Assembly: GCF_001509475.1 (NCBI RefSeq)
Contig: NZ_LLZG01000414.1
Coordinates: 1 to 64,000, forward strand
Origin: Streptomyces regalis
Lineage (GTDB): Bacteria; Actinomycetota; Actinomycetes; Streptomycetales; Streptomycetaceae
Length of the DNA stretch: 64,000 nt
Reading direction: 5' to 3'
Of this stretch, positions 26,449 to 36,128 are shown piece by piece; the first letter of the stretch is position 1, and every line of letters begins with the position of its first letter. The notes under the pieces were generated by a model. The model was not told the origin of the DNA. It did not search any database and was given only the letters and a program-made list of their open reading frames with translations. Both the position numbers and the translations under genes were made by a program.

Positions 26449-26798
26449 GCATGCACCTATCATCTGCACACGATGCGCACCCGCGCACCCCGGGCGGGGA
26501 ACAGCTCGCGCTCGCCGCCGAACTCCTGGCCCTGCTCGGCGACCGCACCCGCCTCACGCTGCTGCACGCCCTGACGGCAGGAGAGGCCGACGTCACGACG
26601 CTCACCGACGCCTGCGGCGCGGCGCGGCCCGCCGTCAGCCAGCACCTGGCCCGGCTGCGTCTCGCGGGGCTGGTGAACACGCGGAAGGAGGGCCGCCGGG
26701 TGATCTACTCCCTCCGCGACGGCCATCTGCGCCGCCTCGTGGACGAGGCGCTGAAGGTGGCGGACCACCGGCTCAGCGACCGGCCCCTGCACGACTGA
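26439..26798 (+). CDS. ArsR/SmtB-family metalloregulator
   Basis: 119 residues; winged helix with LLALLGDRTRLTLLHALTAG, TLTDACGAARPAVSQHLARL (recognition helix) and EGRRVIYSLRDGHL, VDEALKVADHRL. Lacks the ArsR CVC site; His/Asp in the last helix (ALKVADHR) fit the alpha5 zinc-type site. Expected to repress itself and the divergent CDF exporter until metal binds. Confidence 0.9.
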   Translation: MSARMHLSSAHDAHPRTPGGEQLALAAELLALLGDRTRLTLLHALTAGEADVTTLTDACGAARPAVSQHLARLRLAGLVNTRKEGRRVIYSLRDGHLRRLVDEALKVADHRLSDRPLHD

Positions 26799-26831
26799 CC
26801 GAGGGGCGGATCCCGAGGCGTGGTCAGTAGT

Positions 26832-28055
26832 TCAGTAGTCGGCGTTCTTGCCCAGGTACTGCTCCGCAAAGGCCCTGGCCGCCGTCGAAGAGCCGAAGAT
26901 GCGGCGGAGACGGGCCAGGGTGGTGCCGGCGCGGTAGGGATCGCCCGATGACGTGCCGTGGTAGACCTCGGAGAGCCAGTGGGAGAACTCCTGGTAGTCC
27001 CACACCCGGCCGAGACAGGCCTCCGAGTAGCCGTCCAGCCCGGTGCCGTCGCCCTTCGTGAGGTGGGCGACAAGGCCGTCGCCGAGCAGGAAGGCGTCGT
27101 GCAGGGCGAGGTTCATGCCCTTGGCGGCGATGGGGGCGGTCAGGTGGGCGGCGTCGCCGGCGAGGAAGAGGCGGCCGAACACCATGGGCTCGATCACGTA
27201 GTTGTGCATGTCGAGGACGCGCTTCTCGATCAGCCGCCCCTCCGTCAGCGGCGGCGCGCCGTTCGCCCCGAGCCGCTGCTGCAGCTCCGTCCAGACCCTG
27301 TCGTGCGACCAGTTCTCCGGGTTGTCGCCGGGCGGGCACTCGAGGTAGTAGCGGGTCACCTCGGCGCTGCGCGGCATGTGCCCGGCGAACCCGTTCGGAT
27401 GCATGCCGAACAGGACACAGTCGGAGGACGGCGGCGCCTCGGCGAGCAGCGCCAGCCAGCCGACGCCGTAGTCACTGCGGGAGATATGGGCACGGTCGGC
27501 CGGCAGCGCCGTGCGCGTCACCCCGCGCGCCCCGTCGCAGCCGGCGACGAAGTCACCGTGCACGACCTCCCGTCGACCCGTCTGAGGGCAGGTGTACGAC
27601 ACCGAGGGGCGGTCGGTGTCGAGGTCGTGCAGCTCCACGTCCCGCACGCCGAAGCGTACGGCGCCGCCGCGCACGTCCACGTACTCGCGCACCAGGTCCG
27701 TCACCAGCAACTGCTGGGGGTAGACCCAGTGGTGAACCCCCGTGAGCTCCCCGTACGCGAACCGGTAGCGCTCCCCGGCGAACCGGAACTCGCACTCGGT
27801 GTGCCGCTGTGCCCGCTCCAGCAAGGTGTCCGCGAGGCCCCGCTGCTCAAGTCCGCGTACGGCCCACTCCTCGAGGACCCCGGCGCGCGGCCGCTGCTCG
27901 ATGAACCGGCGTGTCTCGGTCTCCAGGACCAGACAGTCGACGGACGCCGCCCGCAGGATGTTGCCGATGGTGAGGCCGGCGGGACCGGCGCCGACGATGA
28001 CGACCGGAAAGCGTTGCGGGGCAACGGAGTTGGTGTGGGGGGAGGTGGAAGTCAC
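26832..28055 (-). CDS. pobA: 4-hydroxybenzoate 3-monooxygenase
   Basis: Flavin monooxygenase converting 4-hydroxybenzoate to protocatechuate with NAD(P)H and O2. 407 residues with FAD motif PVVIVGAGPAGLTIGNILR, the YRFAYGELTGVHHWVYPQQL active region, DG motif FVAGCDGARGVTR and GD motif LFLAGDAAHLTAPIAAKGMN. These match PobA in order and length. GTG chosen at VTSTSPHT; a longer frame upstream lacks conservation. No protocatechuate pathway genes are nearby, nor a PobR. Confidence 0.9.
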   Translation of the reverse strand: MTSTSPHTNSVAPQRFPVVIVGAGPAGLTIGNILRAASVDCLVLETETRRFIEQRPRAGVLEEWAVRGLEQRGLADTLLERAQRHTECEFRFAGERYRFAYGELTGVHHWVYPQQLLVTDLVREYVDVRGGAVRFGVRDVELHDLDTDRPSVSYTCPQTGRREVVHGDFVAGCDGARGVTRTALPADRAHISRSDYGVGWLALLAEAPPSSDCVLFGMHPNGFAGHMPRSAEVTRYYLECPPGDNPENWSHDRVWTELQQRLGANGAPPLTEGRLIEKRVLDMHNYVIEPMVFGRLFLAGDAAHLTAPIAAKGMNLALHDAFLLGDGLVAHLTKGDGTGLDGYSEACLGRVWDYQEFSHWLSEVYHGTSSGDPYRAGTTLARLRRIFGSSTAARAFAEQYLGKNADY

Positions 28056-28166
28056 CCGAGCATTATGGGGCGGCTGACGTGGGGAGGGGAGGGCTCCGGG
28101 GTCGCTCGGTGCGGGCTCGGTGCTCGGCGGCGTATCGCCCGTCACCAACGTTCCCGAACGGCACAC

Positions 28167-28574
28167 CTAGCCCAGGCGCGGGATCTCGATCGCCGGGCAG
28201 CGGTCCATGACCATGTCGAGGCCGGCGGCGCGGGTGCGGTCGTAGGCGGCCTCGTCGATGACGCCGAGCTGGAACCAGACGGCCTTGGCGCCGATGGCCG
28301 CGGCTTCGTCGGCGACGGCCCCGGCGAGGTCGCTGTTGACGAACACGTCGACGACGTCGACTTCGAAGGGGATCGCTTCCAGGGAGGGATATCCCTGTTC
28401 CCCGTGGACCGTCTCCGCCTTCGGGTGCACGGGCACGATGCGCTTGCCGAAGCGCTGGAGGACGTCGGCGACCCCGTAGGCCGCACGCCGCTGGTTCGTC
28501 GACAGGCCCACGATGGCCCAGGTGTCACCGAGCTCGGTGAGGATCTTGCGGACTGTCGCCGGGTCGCCGTACAC
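28167..28574 (-). CDS. CoA-binding domain protein
   Basis: 135 residues; the Rossmann-like CoA-binding fold is visible in TWAIVGLSTNQRRAAYGVAD, GKRIVPVHPKAETVHGEQGY, VDVVDVFVNSDLAGAVADEA and KAVWFQLGVIDEAAYDRTRA. Function in this stand-alone form (YccU-like) is unknown. GTG start with AAGGAGG seven bases upstream. Confidence 0.9.
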   Translation of the reverse strand: MYGDPATVRKILTELGDTWAIVGLSTNQRRAAYGVADVLQRFGKRIVPVHPKAETVHGEQGYPSLEAIPFEVDVVDVFVNSDLAGAVADEAAAIGAKAVWFQLGVIDEAAYDRTRAAGLDMVMDRCPAIEIPRLG

Positions 28575-28697
28575 GCGCGGCCTCCTTGGGGTTCGGGCAG
28601 GGCTGGTACCCCCGACAACAGCCGGTGACGGGGGGTGATTCCCCGAGGCGGTGGCCGGAGTGCCCCGTCTTGCGCCGACCGGGTTCCGGTGTGGGTC

Positions 28698-28768
28698 TTG
28701 ACAGGAGTTCGTGGGGCGGGGTTCCTTAGTTGCGTTGCGTATGGCAATACAGTTGCTCCATATGCAAC
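28698..28768 (+). promoter_or_regulatory. Promoter with paired GTTGC/GCAAC sites before formate-dehydrogenase-like gene
   Basis: TTGACA at 28698-28703 and a 17-base gap to GTTCCT. Two sites follow: GTTGC-GTATG-GCAAT at 28734-28748 and a perfect GTTGC-N7-GCAAC at 28752-28768. Spacing of the pair is 18 here instead of the 19 seen at other promoters of the region. Confidence 0.65.
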
Positions 28769-28823
28769 TCGCGCACAGGTGCAGTCCCGTCCAGATTCCC
28801 TACACCGCGGAGCAGCGCTACAG

Positions 28824-31127
28824 ATGACTCGCAAGCCACCTGCCGAGGACCCCGGCGACGCCCGTCTGCGGGTCGGCCCTCCGAAGGAGTACGCCGCCGG
28901 CCTCCCCGCGGTCACCTCCTCGCTGCGGCACGCCGGCGAACAGATGGGGGCCCGCCGCAGCCTGCTCACTCTGCTCCGGGTCAATCAGAAGGAGGGCTTC
29001 GACTGTCCCGGCTGCGCCTGGCCCGAACCGGAACACCGCCACCGGGCGGAGTTCTGTGAGAACGGGGCCAAGGCCGTGGCCGAGGAGGCCACCGTGCGCC
29101 GGGTCACCCCGGACTTCTTCGCCGAGCACACCCTGGAGGATCTGCTCCCGCGCAGTGACTACTGGCTCGGGCAGCAAGGGCGCCTCACCCACCCCATGTA
29201 CCGCCCGGCCGGCGACGACCGCTACCGGCCGATCTCCTGGGACGACGCGTTCGCCGTGATCGCCCGCGAACTCGCCGCGCTCGACCACCCGGACCAGGCC
29301 GCCTTCTACACCTCCGGACGGGCGAGCAACGAGGCCGCGTTCCTCTACCAGCTCTTCGTCCGCATGCTCGGCACCAACAACCTGCCGGACTGCTCCAACA
29401 TGTGCCACGAGTCCAGCGGTTCGGCCCTGACGGAGACCATCGGCATCGGCAAGGGCAGCGTCAGCCTGGAGGACCTCTACGAGGCCGACCTCATCCTCGT
29501 GGTCGGCCAGAACCCCGGCACCAACCACCCCCGGATGCTCTCCGCGCTGGAGACGGCCAAGCAGCGGGGCGCTCGCGTCATCGCCGTGAACCCGCTGCCC
29601 GAGGCGGGGCTGCTCCGGTTCAAGAATCCTCAGAAGCCCTCCGGCGTCATCGGCGGCGGCACGAAGTTGGCGGACCAGTTCCTCCAGATCAGGCTGGGTG
29701 GAGACCAGGCGCTGTTCCAGGCCTTCAACCGGCTGCTGCTGGAGGCGGAGGACGAGGCGCCGGGCACCTGCCTGGACACCTCGTTCATCGAGCGGTACAC
29801 GCATGGCTTCGAGGAGTTCGCCGAGCACGCCCGCAAGGCGTCGTGGGAGGAGATCCTTCAGGCCACCGGGCTGCCCGAGGAGGAGATCCGGGAAGCGTTC
29901 CGCCAGGTGCTGGCCGCCGAGAAGATCGTCGTCTGCTGGGCGATGGGACTCACCCAGCACAAGCACTCCGTGCCCACCATCCGGGACGTCGTCAACTTCC
30001 TTCTGCTGCGCGGCAACATCGGCCGCCCGGGCGCCGGCCTCTGCCCGGTACGTGGGCATTCCAACGTGCAGGGCGACCGCACGATGGGCATCTACGAGAA
30101 GCCGGACGGCGCGTTCCTGGACGCGCTCGGCGCCGAGTTCGCGTTCACGCCCCCGCGGCACCACGGGCACGACGCGGTGGACAGCATCCGCGCCATGCGC
30201 GACGGCGACGTACGGGTCTTCGTCGCGCTGGGCGGCAACTTCGTCGCCGCGGCCCCGGACACCGACCTGACCGAGCAGGCGTTGCGCAGGTGCCGCCTCA
30301 CGGTCCAGATCTCGACCAAGCTCAATCGCTCGCATGTCATCGCCGGGGAGCAGGCGCTGATCCTTCCGTGCCTCGGCCGGACCGAGGCCGACCTGCGGCC
30401 GGGCGGGCCCCAACTGGTCACGGTGGAGGACTCCATGGGCATGGTGCACCTCTCGCGAGGGCGGCTCGCGCCCGCGTCCGAGCATCTGCTGAGCGAGGTC
30501 GCGATCATCTGCCGGATGGCCCGCGCCGCCCTCGGGGAAGCGGGCCCGCAGGTGCCGTGGGAGGACTTCGCGTCGGACTACGACTGCATCCGCGACCGCA
30601 TCGAACGCGTGATCCCCGGCTTCGAGGACTTCAACACCCGGGTACGGCAGCCGGGCGGCTTCGCCCTGCCGCACCCGCCCCGCGACGAGCGCCGGTTCAC
30701 GACCGCCACCGGCCTGGCCAACTTCACCGCCAACGTGCTGGAGAGCCCCAAGGTCCCGCCGGGCCGGCTGCTGCTGCAGACGCTCCGCTCCCACGACCAG
30801 TACAACACCACCGTCTACGGCCTGGACGACCGCTACCGCGGCGTCCACCAGGGCCGCCGGGTCCTCTTCCTGCACCCTGACGACCTCACCGAGCGCGGCC
30901 TCGCCGACGGGGACCTCGTCGACATCGTCAGCGAGTACGGCGACGGCGTGGAGCGCAGGGCGCCCTCCTTCCGGACCGTGTCGTATCCGACGCCCCGCGG
31001 GTGCTGCGCCGCCTACTTCCCCGAGACCAACGTCCTCGTACCGCTGGACTCCACGGCGGCCATCAGTAACACCCCCACGTCCAAGTCCGTCGTCGTCCGG
31101 CTGGAACCGCGGTCCGCCGACGCGTAG
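28824..31127 (+). CDS. FdhF/YdeP-family molybdopterin oxidoreductase
   Basis: 767-residue molybdopterin (bis-MGD) oxidoreductase. N-terminal Cys cluster DCPGCAWPE...EFCENG, then SWDDAFAVIARELA, AAFYTSGRASNEAAFLYQL, DCSNMCHESSGSALTETIGI, LILVVGQNPGTNHPRM and RGNIGRPGAGLCPVRGHSNV. A C-terminal molydop_binding domain follows (LLLQTLRSHDQYNTTVYGLD). The family is annotated as formate dehydrogenase-like (FdhF/YdeP); some members act in acid resistance. Here the IclR-type double site upstream places it with the betaine/C1 genes, so disposal of formate from PurU is a plausible role. No FdhD or partner subunit is nearby. Confidence 0.85.
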   Translation: MTRKPPAEDPGDARLRVGPPKEYAAGLPAVTSSLRHAGEQMGARRSLLTLLRVNQKEGFDCPGCAWPEPEHRHRAEFCENGAKAVAEEATVRRVTPDFFAEHTLEDLLPRSDYWLGQQGRLTHPMYRPAGDDRYRPISWDDAFAVIARELAALDHPDQAAFYTSGRASNEAAFLYQLFVRMLGTNNLPDCSNMCHESSGSALTETIGIGKGSVSLEDLYEADLILVVGQNPGTNHPRMLSALETAKQRGARVIAVNPLPEAGLLRFKNPQKPSGVIGGGTKLADQFLQIRLGGDQALFQAFNRLLLEAEDEAPGTCLDTSFIERYTHGFEEFAEHARKASWEEILQATGLPEEEIREAFRQVLAAEKIVVCWAMGLTQHKHSVPTIRDVVNFLLLRGNIGRPGAGLCPVRGHSNVQGDRTMGIYEKPDGAFLDALGAEFAFTPPRHHGHDAVDSIRAMRDGDVRVFVALGGNFVAAAPDTDLTEQALRRCRLTVQISTKLNRSHVIAGEQALILPCLGRTEADLRPGGPQLVTVEDSMGMVHLSRGRLAPASEHLLSEVAIICRMARAALGEAGPQVPWEDFASDYDCIRDRIERVIPGFEDFNTRVRQPGGFALPHPPRDERRFTTATGLANFTANVLESPKVPPGRLLLQTLRSHDQYNTTVYGLDDRYRGVHQGRRVLFLHPDDLTERGLADGDLVDIVSEYGDGVERRAPSFRTVSYPTPRGCCAAYFPETNVLVPLDSTAAISNTPTSKSVVVRLEPRSADA

Positions 31128-31196
31128 CCCACTTCTCGCCCGGCGCGTGTGACCGCCCCGCCGGGCGACCGTTCCCTTCCCAAGAGGCGGTGACCG

Positions 31197-32129
31197 ATGA
31201 GCGGCCCCGTGTACGACCGTGCCCCACTGGCCCGCTTCGGCGATCTCCTCGCCACCGATCTCCGGGACGTGACCAGCGATCCCGCGGCCCTGGACTCCAC
31301 CGGTTTCTGGGCCGTGGCCGCCGACTTCGAGGGGCGCCTGGTGTGCGCGCTTCGGAGACGTACGCCGCGCGCCCGTGCCCGCCGCCGAGCCCGGGGCGTG
31401 GCGCGGCCCGGACCCGGACGCCTGGACGTCCTCCCTCGACCGGGCCGCCTGCATCGCCGGGGTCCGGCCCCGCGGCGGAGCCGCATGATCGATGCTGCCG
31501 TGAGCACATCGCGGCCGGCGAGGTGTACCAGGCGAACCTGTGCCGGGTCCTGTCCGCGCCGCTGCCCGACCCGGAACGGGCGGACGTCGACGCCCTCACC
31601 GCCTTACTGGCCCGGGGCAACCCGGCGCCGTACGCCGGCACGGTGCGCCTCCCGGCGCACGGTGTGGAGATCGCCACGGCCTCGCCCGAGCTCTTCCTCC
31701 GCCGCGACGGCCTTACGGGAGTCCGGCCCCATCAAGGGCACCGGCCGGACCGCCGCGGACCTCCTGGAGAAGGACCACGCCGGGAACGTCATGATCGTCG
31801 ACCTGGTGCACCTGGTGTCCACCGTGCGCGGCGAACTCGCCGAACACGCCGGATGGCCGGAGCTGCTCGCAGGCACCTTCCCGCCCGGGTCCGTCACGGG
31901 CGCCCCCAAGTCCAGTGCTCAACTCGCCGTCGGTATCCGCACGTTCTGGATCGACGGCACTGCTGCCGGCGGCCCGTTACTGCGCTTCGGTACCGGGGCG
32001 GGGATCACCTGGGGTTCCGACCCCGAGCGCGAGTGGCCCGAGACGCAGCTGAAAGCCCGGCGGTTGCTGACGGTGGCGTCGGGTGGGTATCGGCGCAGCC
32101 CCGGAACGTCCTCGCGCGCGGGCTGCTGA
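31197..32129 (+). pseudogene. Decayed chorismate-binding enzyme (pabB/trpE-like)
   Basis: Segments in several frames match aminodeoxychorismate synthase component I: TGFWAVAADFEGRLVCA, AAGEVYQANLCRVLSAPLPD, VEIATASPELFLRRDG, GPIKGTGRTAAD, NVMIVDLVHLVSTVRGELAE, LLAGTFPPGSVTGAPKSSA and FGTGAGITWGSDPEREWPET. Order is conserved. The frame changes near 31350-31360, 31480-31500 and 31720, and stretches between SGAPKSSA and the end are missing. Clearly non-functional as it stands. The intact enzyme would make the 4-aminobenzoate part of folate, so it fits the C1 theme of its neighbours. Confidence 0.85.
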
Positions 32130-32181
32130 CGGTTTGCCCTGCCGGGGTTCCGTCTCGCTGCCGTTCACGGTGGCCGGTCGG

Positions 32182-32281
32182 GTTGCGGTAGGGCAACTCT
32201 GCACGTCCGACCCCTTGACAGCCCTCCCCAAGGCCCAGAGGGTTGTTGCTCATAGTGAATTCCACTGCATTATCCGCAACG
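32182..32281 (+). promoter_or_regulatory. Promoter/operator of the BCCT transporter
   Basis: TTGACA at 32215-32220, CAGAGG 16 bases later, then paired 17-bp sites GTTGC-N7-GAATT (32246-32262) and ACTGC-N7-GCAAC (32265-32281), 19 bases apart. Another GTTGC-N6-GCAAC stands upstream at 32182-32197. The leader to the ATG is about 150 bases. Confidence 0.6.
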
Positions 32282-32430
32282 ACGCATGTCGGCGGCCGCT
32301 CCGCCACTCCTTCTCTCGTCGTTCTCCCATCCGCTCCGGCGTGTCAGTCGGTCAGGCGGAATCACCGACGAGTCCTCCTGTCGTCGTCCGCGACTAAGAC
32401 TCCACTGCCGTCTGTGGAAAGGACGAGTTT

Positions 32431-34191
32431 ATGAACAATACCCGCGAAAGGGACGGGAGCCGAAGCCATCCCGTCGACGCTGATCTGCCAGGAAGCCCAG
32501 CGGTATCCGCAGGCCCCCGGACCGACCTGGTCGTCTTCGGTGTCGCCGCGGCGCTCACCCTCGCCTTCGTCGTGTGGGGAGCCACCGCGACCGACACGCT
32601 GGAGAGCGTGTCCGGCAAGCTCCTTGACGGGACCATCCGAAACGGCGGCTGGGCCTTCGTCCTCGCCGCCTCGGGCTTCGTGGTCTTCGCCCTGTGGCTG
32701 GCGATGAGCCGTTACGGGCGGATCACCCTCGGTAAGGAGGGTGAGGAGCCCGAGTTCCGCACGGTCTCGTGGATAGCCATGATGTTCAGCGCGGGCATGG
32801 GCATCGGCCTGATGTTCTACGGCGTGAGCGAACCGCTGTCGCACTTCGTCACGCCACCGCCGGGCACCGACCCCGCCGACGCCAACGAGGCCATGGAGAC
32901 CGCCATGGCCACCACCCTCTTCCACTGGACGCTCCACCCGTGGGCGATGTACGCGGTCGTGGGTCTGGCCATCGCCTACAGCACCTTCCGGCGCGGCCGC
33001 CGGCAGCTGATCAGTGCCGTGTTCACGCCGCTGATCGGTGAGCGGCGCGCCAACGGCTGGGGCGGCCGGATCATCGACATCCTCGCCATCTTCGCCACCC
33101 TCTTCGGCTCCGCGGCCTCCCTGGGCCTCGGCGCCCTGCAGATCGGCAGCGGCTTCACCGGACTGGGCTGGCTGGGATCCGTCGGCACCGGCCTGCTGGT
33201 CGCCGTGATCGCGGTGCTGACCGTGGCGTTCGTCGCCTCGGCGGTGTCCGGGATCGAGAAGGGCATCCAGTGGCTGTCCAACATCAACATGGTGCTGGCG
33301 GTGACCCTGGCGGTCTTCGTGTTCCTCGTCGGGCCGACCATCTTCATCCTCGACCTGCTGCCCACCTCCATCGGCGCCTTCCTCGGCGACCTGACCCAGA
33401 TGATCGGGCGTACCGAGGCGTCCAGCGGTGAGGGCGTCGCCGACTGGCTGGCCGGCTGGACGGTCTTCTACTGGGCCTGGTGGATCTCGTGGACGCCCTT
33501 CGTCGGCATGTTCATCGCGCGCATCAGCCGTGGCCGGACCATCCGGCAGTTCGTGGGCGGGGTCATCCTGGTGCCCAGCACCGTCAGCCTGCTGTGGTTC
33601 GCCATCTTCGGCGGCTCGGCGATGCACCTCCATGACGAGAAGCGTCTCAGCGACGCCTCGACCGCCCAGGGCCAGCTCTTCGACGTGCTCCAGCAGTACC
33701 CGGTCGCCACGATCACCAGCGTGGTGGTGATGATCCTCGTCGGCATCTTCTTCGTCTCCGGCGCCGACGCCGCCTCGATCGTGATGGGTACGCTCTCGCA
33801 GCGCGGATCCCTGGAACCGACCCGGGGTGTCGTCGTCTTCTGGGGCGTGCTGACCGGAGCGGTCGCCGCGATCATGCTGCTCATCGGCGGCGGCAAGGGC
33901 GACGCGCTCACCGGCCTGCAGAACCTCACCATTCTCGCGGCGGCCCCCTTCACACTGGTGATGGTCGGCCTGTGTATCGCCCTCACCCGAGATCTGCGCC
34001 AGGATCCGCTCATCATCCGCGGGCGCATCGGCAAGGAGGCCATCGAATCGGCTGTCATCGCCGGCCATGAGAAGTACGACGGCGACTTCGAACTCCGCAT
34101 CGGTCCCTGCACGCCCTCCGACGACACGGAGGCCGACCACTCCCAGAGGTCCCCACAACCCACGCAGTCCACTTCCGCCTCCGCTCCCTGA
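32431..34191 (+). CDS. BCCT-family glycine betaine/choline transporter
   Basis: 586 residues, twelve spans. BCCT signatures: MMFSAGMGIGLMFYGVSEPL (glycine-rich span with the cation site), LFHWTLHPWAMYAVVGLAI, and the family signature WTVFYWAWWISWTPFVGMFI ARISRGRTIRQF. Cation-coupled uptake of a quaternary ammonium compound; with the downstream catabolic genes, choline or glycine betaine is most likely. The hydrophilic C-tail (HSQRSPQPTQSTSASAP) may be regulatory. Start follows GGAAAGGACGAG. Confidence 0.93.
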   Translation: MNNTRERDGSRSHPVDADLPGSPAVSAGPRTDLVVFGVAAALTLAFVVWGATATDTLESVSGKLLDGTIRNGGWAFVLAASGFVVFALWLAMSRYGRITLGKEGEEPEFRTVSWIAMMFSAGMGIGLMFYGVSEPLSHFVTPPPGTDPADANEAMETAMATTLFHWTLHPWAMYAVVGLAIAYSTFRRGRRQLISAVFTPLIGERRANGWGGRIIDILAIFATLFGSAASLGLGALQIGSGFTGLGWLGSVGTGLLVAVIAVLTVAFVASAVSGIEKGIQWLSNINMVLAVTLAVFVFLVGPTIFILDLLPTSIGAFLGDLTQMIGRTEASSGEGVADWLAGWTVFYWAWWISWTPFVGMFIARISRGRTIRQFVGGVILVPSTVSLLWFAIFGGSAMHLHDEKRLSDASTAQGQLFDVLQQYPVATITSVVVMILVGIFFVSGADAASIVMGTLSQRGSLEPTRGVVVFWGVLTGAVAAIMLLIGGGKGDALTGLQNLTILAAAPFTLVMVGLCIALTRDLRQDPLIIRGRIGKEAIESAVIAGHEKYDGDFELRIGPCTPSDDTEADHSQRSPQPTQSTSASAP

Positions 34192-34206
34192 GAGCGGCCG
34201 GACCCG

Positions 34207-34257
34207 CGCCCGGCGGGGTCGTGGCACCGACTTGGTCGGCCACGGCCCCGCCGGGCG
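34207..34257 (+). terminator. Terminator after BCCT transporter gene
   Basis: Long inverted repeat CGCCCGGCGGGG...CCCCGCCGGGCG extended inward by GTGGC/GCCAC; about 18 paired bases. Confidence 0.8.
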
Positions 34258-34311
34258 TTCGTGCTGCTCCGACCGCGATCCCGCCCGGCCGAGGCAACCT
34301 CGTCGCGCTGC

Positions 34312-34378
34312 TTGACCGCCGGTCGGCACTCAACGATGCTGTGTTGCGACACGTGAGATGTGTGCCGTAATGAGCAAC
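34312..34378 (+). promoter_or_regulatory. Promoter/operator of the formaldehyde dehydrogenase operon
   Basis: TTGACC (34312-34317), 17-base spacer, GATGCT (34335-34340), then GTTGC-N7-GAGAT (34343-34359) and GTGCC-N7-GCAAC (34362-34378), 19 bases apart. The outer arms GTTGC and GCAAC are perfect. Confidence 0.65.
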
Positions 34379-34413
34379 ATCTGATTCAAGTCTCGACCAG
34401 CCGAGGAGTGGCC

Positions 34414-35499
34414 ATGACGCACCAGGTCCGTGCTGTCGTCGCGCGGGGCAAGGGCGCCCCCGTCAGCCTGGAAACGATCATCGTGCCTGACCCGGGTCCG
34501 GGTGAGGCGCTGGTGAAGATCGAGGCCTGCGGGGTCTGCCACACCGATCTGCACTATCGCGAGGGCGGCATCAACGACGACTTCCCCTTCCTGCTGGGCC
34601 ATGAGGCCGCGGGTGTCGTGGAGTCGGTGGGGGAGGGGGTCACCGACGTCGCGCCGGGCGACTTCGTGATCCTCAACTGGCGTGCGGTGTGCGGTCAGTG
34701 CCGTGCCTGTCTGCGCGGGGAGTCGTGGTACTGCTTCAACACCCACAACGCCAAGCAGAAGATGACCTTGCTCGACGGCACCGAGTTGTCGCCGGCGCTG
34801 GGTATCGGCGCCTTCGCGGAGAAGACGCTGGTCGCCGCCGGGCAGTGCACCAAGGTCGACCCGACCGCATCGGCCGCCGCCGCAGGTCTGCTGGGGTGCG
34901 GCGTGATGGCGGGCATCGGCGCGGCCATCAACACCGGCAAGGTCGGCCGGGGTGACTCGGTCGCCGTCATCGGCTGTGGCGGTGTCGGGGTCGCGGCGAT
35001 CGCCGGGGCGAACCTGGCGGGCGCGGCGAAGGTCATCGCGGTCGACATCGACGACCGCAAGCTGGAGACCGCCGAGAAGCTGGGCGCGACCCACACCGTC
35101 AACTCCAAGGAGAACGACGCGGTCGAGGCGATCCGCGAGCTGACCGGCGGCCACGGCGCGGACGTCGTCATCGAGGCGGTCGGCCGCCCGGAGACGTACA
35201 AGCAGGCCTTCTACGCCCGCGACCTCGCCGGCACCGTCGTCCTGGTCGGCGTGCCCACCCCCGAGATGAAGCTCGAACTGCCACTGCTGGACGTCTTCGG
35301 CCGCGGCGGCTCCCTGAAGTCCTCCTGGTACGGCGACTGCCTGCCCTCCCGCGACTTCCCGATGCTGATCGACCTCTACCTCCAGGGTCGGCTCGACCTG
35401 GACGCCTTCGTCACGGAGACGATCGCGCTGGACGAGGTCGAGAAGGCCTTCGAGCGGATGCACCACGGCGACGTGCTGCGCTCGGTGGTGGTCCTCTGA
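34414..35499 (+). CDS. S-(hydroxymethyl)mycothiol dehydrogenase
   Basis: 361-residue zinc alcohol dehydrogenase. Catalytic zinc ligands in [15 protein letters not shown] and GHEAAGVVE, structural zinc cysteines in [15 protein letters not shown], and NAD fold [20 protein letters not shown]. The segment [12 protein letters not shown] and the whole-length pattern match mycothiol-dependent formaldehyde dehydrogenase (MscR type), which oxidises the mycothiol adduct of formaldehyde. Start follows GAGGAG. Overlaps the MBL gene by one base. Formaldehyde released by the Rieske betaine oxygenase is the likely substrate. Confidence 0.93.
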   Translation: MTHQVRAVVARGKGAPVSLETIIVPDPGPGEALVKIEACGVCHTDLHYREGGINDDFPFLLGHEAAGVVESVGEGVTDVAPGDFVILNWRAVCGQCRACLRGESWYCFNTHNAKQKMTLLDGTELSPALGIGAFAEKTLVAAGQCTKVDPTASAAAAGLLGCGVMAGIGAAINTGKVGRGDSVAVIGCGGVGVAAIAGANLAGAAKVIAVDIDDRKLETAEKLGATHTVNSKENDAVEAIRELTGGHGADVVIEAVGRPETYKQAFYARDLAGTVVLVGVPTPEMKLELPLLDVFGRGGSLKSSWYGDCLPSRDFPMLIDLYLQGRLDLDAFVTETIALDEVEKAFERMHHGDVLRSVVVL

Positions 35500-36128
35500 T
35501 GGCCGCCCGCATCGAACACCTCGTCACCTCCGGGACGTTCTCGCTGGACGGCGGCACCTGGGACGTCGACAACAATGTGTGGATCGTCGGCGACGACAGC
35601 GAGGCGATCGTCATCGACGCCGCGCACGACGCCGACGCCATCGCCGAGGCCGTCGGCGACCGGCGCCTCGTCGCGATCGTGTGCACCCACGCGCACAACG
35701 ACCACATCGACGCCGCGCCCGAACTCGCGGCGCGCACGGGCGCCCCGGTCCTGCTCCACCCGGACGACCTGCCGCTGTGGAAGCAGACCCACCCCGACCG
35801 GGCGCCGGACGCCGAACTGGCCGACGGCCAGGGCATCTCGGTGGCCGGCGTCGAGCTCACCGTGGTGCACACACCGGGCCACGCCCCCGGGGCGGTCTGC
35901 CTGCACGCCCCGGCCCTCACCGCGCTCTTCAGCGGTGACACGCTGTTCGCCGGCGGGCCAGGGGCGACAGGGCGGTCGTACAGCCACTTCCCGACCATCG
36001 TCGAGTCGATCCGGGACCGGCTGCTGACGCTGCCCGCAGAGACTGTCGTGCACACCGGACACGGGGACACGACCAGCATCGCCGCCGAGGCCCCGCACCT
36101 CCAGGAGTGGATCGACCGCGGCTTCTGA
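35499..36128 (+). CDS. MBL-fold metallo-hydrolase partner of mycothiol pathway
   Basis: 209 residues with the metallo-beta-lactamase motif THAHNDHIDAAPELA, later HTPGHAPGAVCLHAP, LFSGDTLFAGGPGATGRSYS and HTGHGDTTSIAAEAPHL. Translationally coupled (TGATG) to the mycothiol-dependent dehydrogenase. By analogy with glutathione systems it probably hydrolyses S-formylmycothiol to formate and mycothiol; that role is inferred from context. Confidence 0.9.
   Translation: MAARIEHLVTSGTFSLDGGTWDVDNNVWIVGDDSEAIVIDAAHDADAIAEAVGDRRLVAIVCTHAHNDHIDAAPELAARTGAPVLLHPDDLPLWKQTHPDRAPDAELADGQGISVAGVELTVVHTPGHAPGAVCLHAPALTALFSGDTLFAGGPGATGRSYSHFPTIVESIRDRLLTLPAETVVHTGHGDTTSIAAEAPHLQEWIDRGF

Noticed and set aside
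28771..28787. Third operator copy after the fdh pair at the 19-base period
   Set aside because: The arms (GCGCA, AGTCC) do not match the GTTGC/GCAAC pattern.
32362..34329. 655-residue minus-strand frame opposite the BCCT transporter
   Set aside because: It is a G+C-rich antisense shadow, highly acidic and His/Asp/Gly-rich, with no domain; the plus strand has full BCCT signatures.
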